From the NCBI GenBank assembly GCA_013997645.1, contig PNKB01000033.1, forward strand, positions 1-35,640: DNA of 35,640 nt. The letters are read 5' to 3'. Below, in pieces: positions 18,326 to 25,624 of this stretch. This DNA is from Cyanobacteria bacterium PR.3.49. GTDB taxonomy: Bacteria; Cyanobacteriota; Vampirovibrionia; Obscuribacterales; Obscuribacteraceae. The notes below the pieces were generated by a model, which searched no databases, was not told where the DNA came from, and saw nothing but the letters and a program-made list of their open reading frames with translations. The position numbers and the translations under genes are program-made. Each line of letters begins with the position of its first letter. The stretch's first letter is position 1.

Positions 18326-19075
18326 TTACCTGGTGCCATCGCCGCCTATATAGTGCAAGACCATTTCGTGCCAGTACGGCCAATCATGAGCAAAACCGCC
18401 CCATACACGAAACGAGTGAGGTACGTTTCTCTCATTCAAAGCTTCGTCAAACATCTGATTTCCGCGTAATAATGGGTCTGTTTCTCCAATCGCAAAAATG
18501 ATATCCATTTTTTTGATTTTCTCGATTTGCTGATCGCTAGCCGTTTTTACATACGGCACTGGATTGCACTCTTTGATATTGTCGTCGTTGTAGTCAAAAA
18601 TCCAACGGAAAGTGTTATAAGGTTCGCTCATTTGCGCCATGTCGTATGGTCCGCTCATGCCAACGGTTCTATTGAAGTGTTCCGGAAATCGCAGGGCAAT
18701 ATCGACGGCGTGATATGCACCCATGCTCGCGCCGAGCGCAATTACAAAATCATTGCTGTTTTTTGTTTTCGTAAAAGGAAGAACTTCCTCGATCACATAC
18801 TTGTGATAAGCAAGGTGCCTCAGCGCCTTATCTTTCGGATGCGCGTCAAAATTCCACCAACTTTCGAAATCCACACTATCGATGCAAAAGACTTGAATCC
18901 ATCCCTGCTCAATGTGATGGCGTAACGCCTCGATCATGCCGCGATTTTCCCAGTCGAAAAAACGCCCGCACGATGTCGGAAAAACAATTACTCTGGCGCC
19001 GGCATGTCCGAAGATGAGCAGCTCCATCTCGCGGTCGAGCGCGGTGCTGTGCCACTTGTGGTATTCCCTGTTCAT
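18326..19075 (-). CDS. Esterase D/EstA-like alpha/beta hydrolase
   Basis: A 249-residue alpha/beta hydrolase of the putative esterase (esterase D-like) family. The nucleophile elbow GASMGAY (serine in GxSxG) precedes a helix HAVDIALRFP. An acidic residue follows in AIGETDPLL, and the histidine is in FAHDWPYWHEM. The hydrophobic, compact N-terminus (MNREYHKWHSTALDREMELL) fits the family, so I choose ATG 19075, with a purine-rich AAGAAAGAG upstream. A longer frame to 19147 exists but adds unrelated sequence. There is no signal peptide, so it is probably cytoplasmic. It is divergent from the metallopeptidase gene at 19211, with 135 bases between them. Its substrate is unknown. Confidence 0.88.
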   Translation of the reverse strand: MNREYHKWHSTALDREMELLIFGHAGARVIVFPTSCGRFFDWENRGMIEALRHHIEQGWIQVFCIDSVDFESWWNFDAHPKDKALRHLAYHKYVIEEVLPFTKTKNSNDFVIALGASMGAYHAVDIALRFPEHFNRTVGMSGPYDMAQMSEPYNTFRWIFDYNDDNIKECNPVPYVKTASDQQIEKIKKMDIIFAIGETDPLLRGNQMFDEALNERNVPHSFRVWGGFAHDWPYWHEMVLHYIGGDGTR

Positions 19076-19210
19076 CGTTGTTGTTTGCTCTTTCTTGACA
19101 TCGGAAGTCCTGCCTGTCATTTCATGCTCCAAGCCGCCAGGGCGCAATTATTCCGCCAATATTGTACGCTGTTTATGGTTCTGAAGACCCAAGACTCAGT
19201 CAAACATCGG

Positions 19211-20275
19211 ATGTCAACAAAAGCAAACGCAATCAAGTTTTCCACGCAGTTTTCTCTGCTTGTCTGTCTGCTCGTGAATTCAATGAATTCGCTTGCTTTC
19301 GATGGCGTGCGTGTTATCGCTCCTGCTGAGTTGGGATTCTTCGATAAGGTCGCCGACTACAAGGGAATTCCTATCAAGGCGAACCGTTGCGTTGACGATC
19401 GCGCGCTGTCGGTGGCGCGTGAGCGTTTGGATATGATGCTGAAGAACGCTTCGGACATTGCGTTCAATTTAAAAGAATCCTGTTGCGAGTTGCATATTAT
19501 TGGCTCACAGCAACAATCATCTGATTTGCCCGAATTGAGGCATTGGAAAGGAAAACCTTTCGAAGGAAATCAGTCAATTGACGAGCGCACCCGCGGTGTC
19601 GGTGGACGATTGGCATCGTGTGGAGAGGAAAATCTCTTGCATCTGAAAGGCGATCGTTATTTTGATCGCGATATTTGCGTCCACGAATTTGCACACACAC
19701 TGATGGAATTTGGGCTGGATGGCGACCTTCGAAAGCTCATCAAAGCTCAATATGAGCGTTCGAAAAAGGCTGGACTCTGGCCTGGTTGTTATGCTTTGAA
19801 TAACGAGGGCGAATTCTGGGCGGAACTGTCGATGTGGTATTTCGGCAGTCGCGGAGATTTCGGAAAGATTCAACCGGCTCCCGAACTGGGTAATGCGTGG
19901 CTGGCTAAATACGACGCTGCTGCCTATAAACTGCTTGACGACATCTACAGCGGGCGCTTGAAACCTGCAAAGCAGGCAGCTGAAACTCTAACTGCGATTG
20001 CAATCGCGCAAGAGGCTAAACTCAAGTCGAAAGATGCAACTGTTCCCATAAAAATCAGGTTTTTGAATTTGACAGAAAAACCATTGAAACTCTTCTGGCT
20101 CGATTATGAGGGTAAGAGAAAATTTTATGGAGAAGTGCCGGCATTTGGTGAGGCCGAACAGTCGACATACGCAACTCATCCTTGGTTGGTTACTGATAGT
20201 CTGAACAATCCTCTTGCTATTTACTGCGGTTCTGGCAAGAACGCTATAGCTGCAATTGGTGAGGGCAAGCGTTAG
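19211..20275 (+). CDS. Secreted HExxH metallopeptidase fused to a VHL beta-like domain
   Basis: A 354-residue protein. Residues 1-29 form a signal peptide, which decides the start at ATG 19211 over the longer upstream frame. The middle holds a zinc-peptidase signature HEFAH (158-162), followed 37-43 residues later by EGEFWAE (E201/E205) as candidate third ligand. Together with the spacing this resembles the anthrax lethal factor/ATLF-type gluzincins. Residues 278-352 resemble the beta domain of human pVHL. W296, Y306, T319, H323 and W325 align without gaps to pVHL W88, Y98, S111, H115 and W117, the hydroxyproline-binding residues. The family assignments come from motif reading. The inference is a secreted protease targeted to hydroxyproline-rich protein such as collagen-like or plant wall material. 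The VHL-like domain could instead bind another ligand. Confidence 0.82.
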   Translation: MSTKANAIKFSTQFSLLVCLLVNSMNSLAFDGVRVIAPAELGFFDKVADYKGIPIKANRCVDDRALSVARERLDMMLKNASDIAFNLKESCCELHIIGSQQQSSDLPELRHWKGKPFEGNQSIDERTRGVGGRLASCGEENLLHLKGDRYFDRDICVHEFAHTLMEFGLDGDLRKLIKAQYERSKKAGLWPGCYALNNEGEFWAELSMWYFGSRGDFGKIQPAPELGNAWLAKYDAAAYKLLDDIYSGRLKPAKQAAETLTAIAIAQEAKLKSKDATVPIKIRFLNLTEKPLKLFWLDYEGKRKFYGEVPAFGEAEQSTYATHPWLVTDSLNNPLAIYCGSGKNAIAAIGEGKR

Positions 20276-20323
20276 AACGCAAGGCTTTCTGCGTTAGTGT
20301 GATTTGGCGAGCACTTAATGAAG

Positions 20324-20381
20324 TGCAACAAATGGGTTGCATTTCTGTGCGTTCAATTTAAAATGCAACATAGAGGTTGCG
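20324..20381 (+). promoter_or_regulatory. Twin palindromic operators overlapping a promoter
   Basis: Two inverted repeats, TGCAAC-N6-GTTGCA (20324-20341) and TGCAAC-N6-GTTGCG (20364-20381), start 40 bases apart, close to four helical turns. A possible promoter lies between and within them: TTGCAT (20337-20342), 16 bases, then TAAAAT (20359-20364). The second palindrome also covers the AGAGG ribosome-binding site (20372-20376). The ArsR-type regulator encoded two genes downstream is the obvious candidate to bind here and repress its own operon. The promoter match at -35 is weak. Confidence 0.6.
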
Positions 20382-20385
20382 TATC

Positions 20386-21210
20386 ATGGATAAAATAAAA
20401 GAAGCTGAGAAGACGATCGTAAAAACCATCAAGCTCAAAGCGCCTGTTGCCAGAGTTTGGCGCGCATTGACAGATCATATCGAGTTCGGCAAATGGTTTG
20501 GTGTCAAAATCGACGGACCATTTGTGGAGGGCGAAGTTTCACGAGGACATATTACTTATCCCGGATACGAGCATGTTATATGGGAGTCCACAATAAAAGA
20601 GATGGTGCCCGAGAAGCTTTTTTCATATCAGTGGCATCCATACGCGGTCGAGTCCGGAATTGACTATTCAAAGGAAACACCGACGCTTGTTGAGTTTAGA
20701 CTGGAGACAAATGATGAGGGGACAACACTAATTGTCATAGAGTCAGGATTCGAGAATATTCCGCCCAATCGCAGATCTGAAGCTTATCGCATGAATGAGG
20801 GTGGTTGGGAAGCTCAAATCGATAACATCAGAAAACACCTTTCGACTCAAATGAATGCGGCAACATCATTTTTGAAATTGGTGGCGGACAGAAAAGTAAG
20901 AGAAGCGTATGAGCGCTACATTGCTTCAGGCTTCGTGCATCATAACCAATGGTTTAAGAGTGACCGGCAATCATTGATGTCGGGCATGGAAGAAGCTGGA
21001 AAGAAAAACCCCGACAAAAAGTTGGAGATCAAAAAAGTATTCGAGGATGGAGATATCGTCATCACTTTCTCGCATGTAAAACAAAACGCGGATGATCTCG
21101 GTGCTGCCGTCGTTCATATGTTTCGATTTGAGGGAGAAAAGGTTGCAGAGCTGTGGGACCTTGGGCAGCCGATCTCGAAAGATGCCGTCAATGAATTGGG
21201 TGTCTTTTAG
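20386..21210 (+). CDS. SRPBCC (AHSA1-like) and SnoaL-like two-domain protein
   Basis: A 274-residue fusion. The N-terminal 150 residues are an AHSA1-type SRPBCC/START-like domain (KTIKLKAPVARVWRALTDH..FGKWFGV, VEFRLETNDEGTTL), a fold that binds hydrophobic ligands. The C-terminal 115 residues resemble a SnoaL/NTF2-like cup (YIASGFVHHNQWFKSDRQSL..GM, VVHMFRFEGEKVAELWDLGQ). ATG 20386 is chosen because AGAGG lies nine bases upstream; an in-frame TTG at 20377 falls inside the operator. It is co-transcribed with the ArsR gene two bases downstream. ArsR plus AHSA1-type pairs are common and often autoregulated, but their ligands are mostly unknown. The added SnoaL-like half is less usual and may turn over a small molecule. 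Confidence 0.85.
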   Translation: MDKIKEAEKTIVKTIKLKAPVARVWRALTDHIEFGKWFGVKIDGPFVEGEVSRGHITYPGYEHVIWESTIKEMVPEKLFSYQWHPYAVESGIDYSKETPTLVEFRLETNDEGTTLIVIESGFENIPPNRRSEAYRMNEGGWEAQIDNIRKHLSTQMNAATSFLKLVADRKVREAYERYIASGFVHHNQWFKSDRQSLMSGMEEAGKKNPDKKLEIKKVFEDGDIVITFSHVKQNADDLGAAVVHMFRFEGEKVAELWDLGQPISKDAVNELGVF

Positions 21211-21212
21211 GC

Positions 21213-21572
21213 ATGGGAGCCAAATCACGCAAAAAAGTATTGGAAGCGCAAACTGTAAAGTACGCCGCAATCTTTGCGGCACTCGGTGACCCTATTCGCC
21301 TCGCGCTTGTTAATAAGCTGTCCGACGGAACGGCGAAATCAATATCCAGTTTAACTGATGGCACAAAGGTTACAAGACAGGCTGTGACAAAACACTTGCG
21401 CGTGCTTGAAGATGCCGGATTGGTGCAAGGCAGCCGCATCGGTCGGGAAAATCTTTTTGAATTGGATTTGCGCCCATTCAAAGATATGAAGGATTATTTG
21501 AAGTTTGTCTCGAACCAATGGGATGCAGCACTTTTACGACTGCAAGCTTTTGTCGAAGACGATGACGAATAG
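21213..21572 (+). CDS. ArsR-family winged-helix transcriptional regulator
   Basis: A 119-residue ArsR/SmtB-type repressor. The winged helix shows FAALGDPIRLALVNKL, the recognition region KVTRQAVTKHLRVLEDAGLV and a wing IGRENLFELD. No CxC metal site is visible, so it belongs to the metal-independent branch that accompanies SRPBCC partners (SdpR-like). It starts two bases after the stop of the SRPBCC-SnoaL gene. It probably binds the twin TGCAAC palindromes in front of the operon, with derepression by an unknown ligand. The acidic C-terminal tail (VEDDDE) is typical of nothing in particular. Confidence 0.93.
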   Translation: MGAKSRKKVLEAQTVKYAAIFAALGDPIRLALVNKLSDGTAKSISSLTDGTKVTRQAVTKHLRVLEDAGLVQGSRIGRENLFELDLRPFKDMKDYLKFVSNQWDAALLRLQAFVEDDDE

Positions 21573-21614
21573 AGCTGGATAGGACGAGTCGGTCTTTGTA
21601 GCAAACCCCTAAAC

Positions 21615-21782
21615 CTATCTCTTTCTGGCACGCCCGCCGGGCAGCAGATCTGTGAGCATTCGAAAGGCGAAATAGGTAGCCATTGCGCCCGGGTTGCGTT
21701 TCACTTTCTGCTTCACCATGTCGCAGCCCGTTTTCGTTGTCTGAGAAAGAATGTAATAAATGACCTTTCCTTTGAATCGCAT
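21615..21782 (-). CDS. Small basic protein, unknown
   Basis: A 55-residue frame whose ATG at 21782 is preceded by AAAGGAAA at good spacing, which is why I accept it. The product is basic, with a C-terminal LLPGGRARKR. An aromatic and glycine-containing segment (MRFKGKVIYYILSQ, then MATYFAFRMLTDLLPGG) could be weakly amphipathic. No family is recognised. It lies 169 bases downstream of the serine hydrolase gene, with a hairpin and a direct repeat between them, and is convergent with the ArsR gene. It may be a real small gene or a chance frame with a good ribosome-binding site. Confidence 0.5.
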   Translation of the reverse strand: MRFKGKVIYYILSQTTKTGCDMVKQKVKRNPGAMATYFAFRMLTDLLPGGRARKR

Positions 21783-21883
21783 TTGTTGAGTTTCCTTTGC
21801 CGTAGTGATTGATCTTTGTGATGGCAGTGAGACGCAGGAAACCATCGCTAGTTCCTGCTTTCGCCAATGATTAAGAGCATGCA

Positions 21884-21929
21884 GCACATTTAGCATCCTC
21901 GGCACATTTAGCACCTGAATGTACCGAGG
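21884..21929 (-). repeat. 12-base direct repeat and hairpin between serine hydrolase and small gene
   Basis: GCACATTTAGCA occurs at 21884-21895 and 21902-21913 (18-base period). Overlapping it, 21897-21902 (CCTCGG) pairs with 21924-21929 (CCGAGG). After one mismatch, ACATT (21904-21908) pairs with AATGT (21918-21922), leaving a nine-base loop. The stem follows the serine hydrolase stop codon but has no T-run, so it may stabilise the mRNA end or regulate the small gene, rather than terminate transcription. Confidence 0.4.
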
Positions 21930-21951
21930 TATAGGATTTCTTCTTTCTGCG

Positions 21952-23565
21952 CTACTTGGTCTGCGAGCGGATGAACAATCCCTGTCCGTTGCCATTGAGA
22001 TTTTCTACTATCACGCTTTTCGCTTTCCCGTCTGTGCCAATGGCGAATGAAATGCCGCTCGGTCCGGAGAGATTCTCTGAAAAGATTTCGTAGGTGAATG
22101 TATCCCTGTCGTAATGAGTCATAGCTGCGGTTATGTCTTTGCCGACTGTGATCATTAAACCGTTGACGGACATGGTCACCTCTAACTTGCCGTAAAGGTC
22201 ATTTTCGTAAGTGCCGAGATATGCTTCGTTTTTCAACGGTGGGACGGGCGCTGCCGGTCGTTTGCCCACGTCTGAGACTGATTCTCCCATCATGGCCGGA
22301 TCAGACAGAACTTGTTTGAAAATCGCCAGCCAATCTTGTTTTACACTGCCGTATAAGGCGAGGTCTGTGAAGGTCGAAGCCATTCCTTCGGCTACACCAA
22401 TTGGTGCGGCGTTGGTAAGAACACAAACACCGAGTTTTTCAGAAGGAAGCATTTTCACATTTGTTGCAGCACCAAGGGCGAAACCACCTGAGTGCGAAAG
22501 TATGAGTCGACCCTGTTTGTCGTATGAAACATTGAAACCTAAACCGTAGAATTCAGGCAGTCCGTTGATAGGGTTCAACCCGCATCGCATCTGCGGAATA
22601 TGTGTTTCGGCAATAGCCGCCTCATCGATGATTTGCTTGCCTTCGAATTTACCGTTATTGATTTGCAGGCGCATCCATTTAGACATGTCGTTGACCGAAG
22701 AGCTGACACCGCCGGCTGGCGATTGCGCATCCGGTCTGCGTTGTTTTCGATACGCCCACTTTCCGTTCAACATCATATGCCCAACGGCTCTATTGGATCG
22801 ATTTGAGAAATCGGAAAATCTGGAACTTGTCGAGCTCATTCCGAGCGGCTTGTAGAGCTTTTCTTCACTAAGGCTCTCCCAGTCTGTTCGGGCGGCTTTA
22901 GCGGTAGCCAGTGCTGCTTCCGTCAGTCCGAAATTTGTATAAGCGTATTCAGAGCGCATGCTGCTGGAGGGCTTCTGGTATCGCAAATGGTGCAACACTT
23001 CGGCCTGGCTGTAGCCGAGATCTTCCAGAATATCACCAGCGTGAGCGGGCAGACCGCTGCGGTGCGCGTACAAATCACGAATTGTCAGATTGCTGGTCAC
23101 CCAAGGTTCTGACAGGGCAAAGCCGGGATCGAGGTCGCTGATTTTGGAATCCCAGCTGACAGTTTTTTCTCCTACCGCCGCTGCCACCACAGTAGAACCA
23201 ACCGATTTGGAAATGGATGCGATTTGAAAAACCGTGTCAGGATCTACTTTCTCGCTCTTGCCTACAGCACGAACTCCGTAGCCTTTTGCAAAAACAACCT
23301 TGTCGTTGTGCACGACCGAAATTGCCATTCCCGGAACGACATTTTGGTCGATCTGTTTTTGTGCCAATTTGTCTATCTCGGCAATTGCAGTTTGAACTTG
23401 TGCCTCACTAATCGTAGATTTCGCAAAGTCGGTTTTGATGTCCAGTTTGCCTGATTCTTCGGCTTGCACGGCAAGGGGGAAGAAGGCGCAGTGTGCAATT
23501 GACAACGGCAAAGGGAGCGACAACGACACGGAAAGAAGTGCTGCAGGGAAGCTACGGAGTTTCAT
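21952..23565 (-). CDS. Secreted serine hydrolase, class C beta-lactamase/penicillin-binding fold
   Basis: A 537-residue protein with a signal peptide (residues 1-35). A serine beta-lactamase-like domain follows: SxxK at S117-K120 (ASISK), YxN at Y209-N211 (YTN), and an LSHSGGF motif equivalent to the KTG region. A C-terminal beta-barrel-like segment (YLGTYENDLYGKLEVTMSVNG) is typical of esterase EstB/PBP4*-like family members. Such enzymes are usually D-amino-acid peptidases or esterases and only rarely beta-lactamases. AGAGG five bases before ATG 23565 supports the start. It lies 16 bases downstream of an SRPBCC protein gene and may be co-transcribed with it. Substrate unknown; periplasmic or secreted location inferred from the signal peptide. 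Confidence 0.93.
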   Translation of the reverse strand: MKLRSFPAALLSVSLSLPLPLSIAHCAFFPLAVQAEESGKLDIKTDFAKSTISEAQVQTAIAEIDKLAQKQIDQNVVPGMAISVVHNDKVVFAKGYGVRAVGKSEKVDPDTVFQIASISKSVGSTVVAAAVGEKTVSWDSKISDLDPGFALSEPWVTSNLTIRDLYAHRSGLPAHAGDILEDLGYSQAEVLHHLRYQKPSSSMRSEYAYTNFGLTEAALATAKAARTDWESLSEEKLYKPLGMSSTSSRFSDFSNRSNRAVGHMMLNGKWAYRKQRRPDAQSPAGGVSSSVNDMSKWMRLQINNGKFEGKQIIDEAAIAETHIPQMRCGLNPINGLPEFYGLGFNVSYDKQGRLILSHSGGFALGAATNVKMLPSEKLGVCVLTNAAPIGVAEGMASTFTDLALYGSVKQDWLAIFKQVLSDPAMMGESVSDVGKRPAAPVPPLKNEAYLGTYENDLYGKLEVTMSVNGLMITVGKDITAAMTHYDRDTFTYEIFSENLSGPSGISFAIGTDGKAKSVIVENLNGNGQGLFIRSQTK

Positions 23566-23581
23566 GTCTGCCTCTTATCAT

Positions 23582-24037
23582 CTAACCCGGAATTTCCGGC
23601 TCAACCAGCTTGGCCAGCTGCATCAGTGATTCTTGCCAGCCCAAATAGCAGGAGTCCACAGGAATCGGCGCCGGGATATTTTCTTGCGTGATGCTCAGTT
23701 CGGTGCCGCAGGAGACTTCCTTCAGCACTATGGTTACTGTCATCTCTCCCGGCAAGAATTCCGTGTCGAACTTGTCTTTGTGAACAATGCGCTCATTCGG
23801 CTTCAACTCGGTGTATACGGCGCTGAATGAATGTGAACTGCCGCTCGAAAAATTAGTGAACGACATTTTGTAGCCACTGCCGACTTTCGCGTCAATTTCG
23901 TGCACTTTGCCTGTAAATCCATATGGCGGCAACCATCGTGCCAGAGCATCAGCGTCCACAAATGCTTTGTAAACACGTGCGGGCGGCGCCTTCAACACGC
24001 GATGTATTTCTACTGTACGTCCATCAGTATTTGGCAT
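23582..24037 (-). CDS. SRPBCC (AHSA1/ATPase-activator-like) protein
   Basis: A 151-residue single-domain START-like protein. The N-terminal strand-helix (VEIHRVLKAPPARVYKAFVDADALARWLPP.GF) is the AHSA1 hallmark. VTIVLKEVSCGTELSITQEN..P and the final helix (CYLGWQESLMQLAKLVEPEIPG) complete the fold. AAGGA seven bases upstream of ATG 24037 fixes the start. The family name comes from Hsp90 co-chaperone Aha1, but bacterial stand-alone members generally bind unknown hydrophobic ligands. It precedes the serine hydrolase gene by 16 bases, so the two probably share a message. A short AC-rich repeat (CGAAACAAA twice on the minus strand) lies in its leader at about 24050-24075. Confidence 0.92.
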   Translation of the reverse strand: MPNTDGRTVEIHRVLKAPPARVYKAFVDADALARWLPPYGFTGKVHEIDAKVGSGYKMSFTNFSSGSSHSFSAVYTELKPNERIVHKDKFDTEFLPGEMTVTIVLKEVSCGTELSITQENIPAPIPVDSCYLGWQESLMQLAKLVEPEIPG

Positions 24038-24145
24038 TCCCAGATCCTTTCTTCGTTTGTTTCGTTTGTTTCGCTTGTTCAGCTCGAATTAACGGGACCG
24101 GAATTGTAGCAGGTTGGCAACAGACTTTTATGAGTGTCGGGCTGA

Positions 24146-25492
24146 CTAGTCATGAGCCGCGTGTTCCCGCCTGTCATGCACGTTCCAGGTCAGCGCCAGC
24201 AGCAGAATGGAAAGAACAGCGGCCGCGATAATAGCCATAAAGCCGACATCCCAGCCGAACTGCTGCACGATTACTCCAATACCTGCTTCCGCCGCTGTTG
24301 CGCCAAGGTAACCGAAAAGCCCGGTTAGTCCTGCTGCCGTTCCTACTGCTTTTTTTGGTACCAAATCCAGTGCCGCCACACCAATGAGCATCACTGGTCC
24401 ATAAATGAGAAAACCGATTGCAATAAGTGCTATCGAGTCGACCGTGTAATTGCCTTTCGGATTGAGCCAGTAGAGCAAAATCGCGCCCACGACCAATGCC
24501 ATGGAATAGACCATGACAGGCGATCTGCGCCCGTGAAACAATCTGTCGCTCGCCCAGCCACAGAAGAGCATTCCAGGAATTCCTGCCAGTTCATACAATG
24601 CAGATTGCCAGGCCGAATGTGTGATGTTGTAGCCTTTCACCTCGGTCAAATAGGTTGGTGCCCAATTCACCACTCCGTAGCGAACAATGTAGACGAGCAC
24701 ATTCGCGAAAGCAAAAATCCAAAGAAACTTGTTGTTGAGCACATACTTGAAGAGAATTTCCGAGCCGGTCAATTCTTTTTCTCTGTCCTCAACCGCTGTG
24801 GCCGGATAGTCGTTTTTGAATTCTTCGATTGAGGGAAGACCCACGGATTGCGGAGTGTCGCGCATGAAGATAAAGGTGAGCAATCCGATGATTAGTGCCA
24901 AAACAGCAGGCACGAAGAAGGCGCTTTTATATGTCCCGAAAAACATTAGTGAATAACTGGCAATAACTGGAGCGAGCATTCCTCCCACGTTATGTGCGAG
25001 ATTCCAGATTGCCATTTTTGTGCCGCGCTCTCGATCGGAAAACCAATGCACCATTGTTCGGCCGCAGGGCGGCCAACCCATGCCCTGAAACCAGCCATTC
25101 AGCGCCCACAAAACTATCATCGAAAACAATCCGGGCACAAATCCGAAGACAAGATTGACCAGACCGGAGAGAATCAAACCGGTGGCCAGGAAGTACTTTG
25201 GATTTGAGCGATCCGATACATTGCCCATGAGAAATTTGCTCAATCCGTAAGCTACGGTGAGAGCTGACGCAACATATCCGACGTCGGCTTTGGTCAAACC
25301 AAGCTCGCTGATGAGATAGGGCTTTGCTACGTTGATATTGGAGCGGACTAAGTAATAGCCGGCGTATCCAACAAAAATTGTGCTGAGTATCTGAGCCCGA
25401 TAGCGCTTGTATTCCGGGTCGACCTGGTCTTCAGGCAGGCGCTCGATGAATGGCGCCGGTTTGTAAAGCTTGGAGATGAACGCCAGAGTCAT
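24146..25492 (-). CDS. glpT: GlpT-type glycerol-3-phosphate:phosphate antiporter
   Basis: A 448-residue major facilitator of the organophosphate:phosphate antiporter family with about twelve membrane helices. It tracks E. coli GlpT almost throughout: YYLVRSN (R50, equivalent of R45), GWFQGMGWPPCGRTMVHWFS, AHNVGG (H167, equivalent of H165), MRDTPQS.GLP.IEE.KNDYP, VYIVRYG (R271, equivalent of R269), and GFLIYGPVMLIG..ALDLVPKKA.GTAAG. The phosphate-binding arginine pair and histidine are kept. Glycerol-3-phosphate is therefore the best substrate guess; hexose-phosphate (UhpT-like) is less likely. No glycerol kinase, glpQ or glp regulator is nearby. The start at 25492 gives the normal N-terminus; the ribosome-binding site is weak. 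The 132 bases to the divergent gene hold a promoter for the other strand. Confidence 0.94.
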   Translation of the reverse strand: MTLAFISKLYKPAPFIERLPEDQVDPEYKRYRAQILSTIFVGYAGYYLVRSNINVAKPYLISELGLTKADVGYVASALTVAYGLSKFLMGNVSDRSNPKYFLATGLILSGLVNLVFGFVPGLFSMIVLWALNGWFQGMGWPPCGRTMVHWFSDRERGTKMAIWNLAHNVGGMLAPVIASYSLMFFGTYKSAFFVPAVLALIIGLLTFIFMRDTPQSVGLPSIEEFKNDYPATAVEDREKELTGSEILFKYVLNNKFLWIFAFANVLVYIVRYGVVNWAPTYLTEVKGYNITHSAWQSALYELAGIPGMLFCGWASDRLFHGRRSPVMVYSMALVVGAILLYWLNPKGNYTVDSIALIAIGFLIYGPVMLIGVAALDLVPKKAVGTAAGLTGLFGYLGATAAEAGIGVIVQQFGWDVGFMAIIAAAVLSILLLALTWNVHDRREHAAHD

Positions 25493-25545
25493 GGTTTTTC
25501 GCTGAAAAGTCCGACAGTTGGATTGTGACGCTCTTTGCTACCGTT

Positions 25546-25574
25546 TTGATCAGTTGACTATTATTGGCCATAAT
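25546..25574 (+). promoter_or_regulatory. Candidate sigma-70-type promoter for the NTAQ1-like gene
   Basis: TTGATC (25546-25551), a 17-base spacer and CATAAT (25569-25574) match the -35 and -10 consensus at four and five of six positions. Transcription would start near 25581, about 45 bases before the TTG start codon at 25625. Confidence 0.45.
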
Positions 25575-25624
25575 TAGACGTTATTGGTTAACTCCAGGCT
25601 GTCAATCGGTGAAAGATTCGAACG

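Noticed and set aside
18469-19210. Upstream extension of the metallopeptidase frame to 19004
   Set aside because: The extension runs antisense through the esterase start and would bury the signal peptide; ATG 19211 is the sensible start.
20276-20295. AACGCA/TGCGTT hairpin after the metallopeptidase-VHL gene
   Set aside because: Six pairs, no T-run downstream; too weak to call a terminator.
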